Source: Oscillospiraceae bacterium (GTDB taxonomy: Bacteria > Bacillota > Clostridia > Oscillospirales > Oscillospiraceae). From it: a stretch of DNA of 6,289 bases. This document shows, one piece after another, positions 5,392-6,289 of the stretch; positions within the stretch are counted from its first letter, which is position 1; every line of letters starts with the position of its first letter. The stretch spans positions 1 through 6,289 of the forward strand of contig JAFRAF010000103.1 in assembly GCA_017405545.1 (NCBI GenBank). Direction: 5' to 3'. The notes beneath the pieces were generated by a model that saw only the letters and a list, made by a program, of their open reading frames with translations, did not search any database and was not told where the DNA came from. The translations under genes were made by a program, and so were the position numbers.

Positions 5392-6289
5392 CTATCCACG
5401 CACGGAGCTTCCGGCCTTGTATTCGAGGATGCGCCCGTCCTGCAGGGCGGGCACGCCGCCTACCAGCACCCAGTCGATGCCGTCGGGCGGAGTCAGCGGA
5501 GACTCAAAGGTGGCCCTGTCCTCTATGGTTTCCGGGTCAAACACCACTATATCCGCGTCCATGCCCGGCTGCAGGCTGCCCTTGTTTTTCAGGCCCAGCT
5601 GCCCGGCAGGCATGGCGGTCATCCTGGCGACTGCCTCATCCATACTCAGCACCCCTGCCTTCACATAGCGTGACAGCACCCGCGGGAAACAGCCGCAGGC
5701 CCTGGGGTGGCCCTGTCCGCAGTTGAGGGTGGAGTCGCTGGCCACCATCACGCCGGGGTGTTGATAGGCGAGGTCCACCTCGTCCTGCCGCATGACGTGG
5801 CAGACGGTGATGCCTCTCGGGTGCTCAGAGCGCACTTTGCGGAATATCTCCTCCGTGCAGCGCACGCCCTTGTACTCTCCCTCGCAGAGCTCTACGGCAT
5901 CATAATCGCAGCCGTAGCGCTCCCGCCAGCCCTCATCATAAGTGGCGGAGCCGATGCCGGTTGAAAACGCGTCGTAGGGGTAGCAGTCACAGCTGACCTT
6001 CACGCCCCGGGTCCTGTATTCGTCCACCAGCTCGAGAAAGGCCCTCATTTGCCCGAAGCCGGCCATGCTGCCTATATGGGACAGCTGAAGGGCCACGCCC
6101 AGCTCAGCGCCCGCGTCGAGGAACTCACGGGCGGCATCGAAGACATACGCGGCGTCGTCCCTTATGTGGGCGGCCACCATTTTTCCACTCTTTCGGCAGC
6201 CCTCGGCGGTCCTGAGTAGTTCCTCCATGTCCATGCCCGGCTCATAGCGTATACCGTAGGATACGCCTATACAGCCCCGCTCAAGGGCG
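5392..6289 (-). CDS. N-acyl-D-amino-acid deacylase / D-aminoacylase-family amidohydrolase (N-terminus cut off by window edge)
   Basis: The frame is open from the right edge to TAG at 5392, giving 298 complete residues, roughly the C-terminal 60% of a protein usually near 500. An internal ATG at 6234 is not the start, because family sequence continues upstream of it (CIGVSYGIRYEPG). Visible hallmarks in order: AAHIRDD with a likely metal-binding His (6168-6166), LQLSHIGS with another (6078-6076), CYPYDAFSTG, VCHVMRQDEVDLAYQHPGVM, and ASDSTL, whose Asp (5736-5734) matches the catalytic Asp of D-aminoacylases. HPRACGCFPRVLSRYV, MTAMPAGQLGL and GMDADIVVFDPETIEDRATF follow, then the C-terminal small barrel. 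The family hydrolyses N-acyl-D-amino acids or related amides and imides through a mono- or binuclear metal site; the exact substrate is open. The metal-binding HxH region lies outside the window. Several Cys (CDCYPYD, CGCFPR) are unusual. Confidence 0.85.
   Translation of the reverse strand, partial: ALERGCIGVSYGIRYEPGMDMEELLRTAEGCRKSGKMVAAHIRDDAAYVFDAAREFLDAGAELGVALQLSHIGSMAGFGQMRAFLELVDEYRTRGVKVSCDCYPYDAFSTGIGSATYDEGWRERYGCDYDAVELCEGEYKGVRCTEEIFRKVRSEHPRGITVCHVMRQDEVDLAYQHPGVMVASDSTLNCGQGHPRACGCFPRVLSRYVKAGVLSMDEAVARMTAMPAGQLGLKNKGSLQPGMDADIVVFDPETIEDRATFESPLTPPDGIDWVLVGGVPALQDGRILEYKAGSSVRG

Overview
This 6.3 kb window looks like chromosomal DNA from an anaerobic, Gram-positive Clostridia-type bacterium (gut Oscillospiraceae/Lachnospiraceae-like, inferred). 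The reasons are a YolD-like protein next to a UvrX-type Y-family polymerase, a DUF975 membrane protein, strong AGGAGG-type ribosome sites, sharp sigma-A promoters with 17-base spacers, and a moderately high-GC coding style with GTG starts. No tRNA, rRNA, CRISPR array, transposase or phage structural gene is visible.

Layout. (1) 1-917, minus: the N-terminal 305 residues of a secreted protein (signal peptide, two fibronectin-III-like domains, the beginning of an InlB-like repeat), running off the left edge. (2) 918-1119: a divergent promoter region. (3) 1120-1521, plus: a small flavin/PNPOx-like split-barrel protein. (4) 1558-1590: a rho-independent terminator belonging to the minus-strand gene that converges on it. 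(5) 1607-2449, minus: a DUF975 integral membrane protein with its own promoter, an A-tract-rich upstream region and a leader hairpin. (6) 2641-5187, minus: three genes in one direction, a UvrX/ImpB-type translesion polymerase, a YolD-like partner 24 bases behind it, and a small cytosolic PsbP/Mog1-like protein 87 bases further on. They sit behind one near-consensus promoter. (7) 5303-5330: a hairpin terminator. (8) 5392-6289, minus: the C-terminal part of an N-acyl-D-amino-acid deacylase/D-aminoacylase-type amidohydrolase, running off the right edge.

How the genes work together. The clearest functional unit is the polymerase-YolD pair, a recurrent Firmicutes DNA-damage-tolerance module. The polymerase keeps all its catalytic acids and a beta-clamp-binding motif. 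The third gene could be a passenger or an accessory. The other genes look like independent single-gene units: cell-envelope and secreted functions, a small flavoprotein, and amino-acid-derivative hydrolysis. I see no convincing undescribed multi-gene system. The points most worth checking are the non-SOS-looking polymerase promoter with a palindrome over its -35 box, the third gene in that operon, and the truncated secreted protein.
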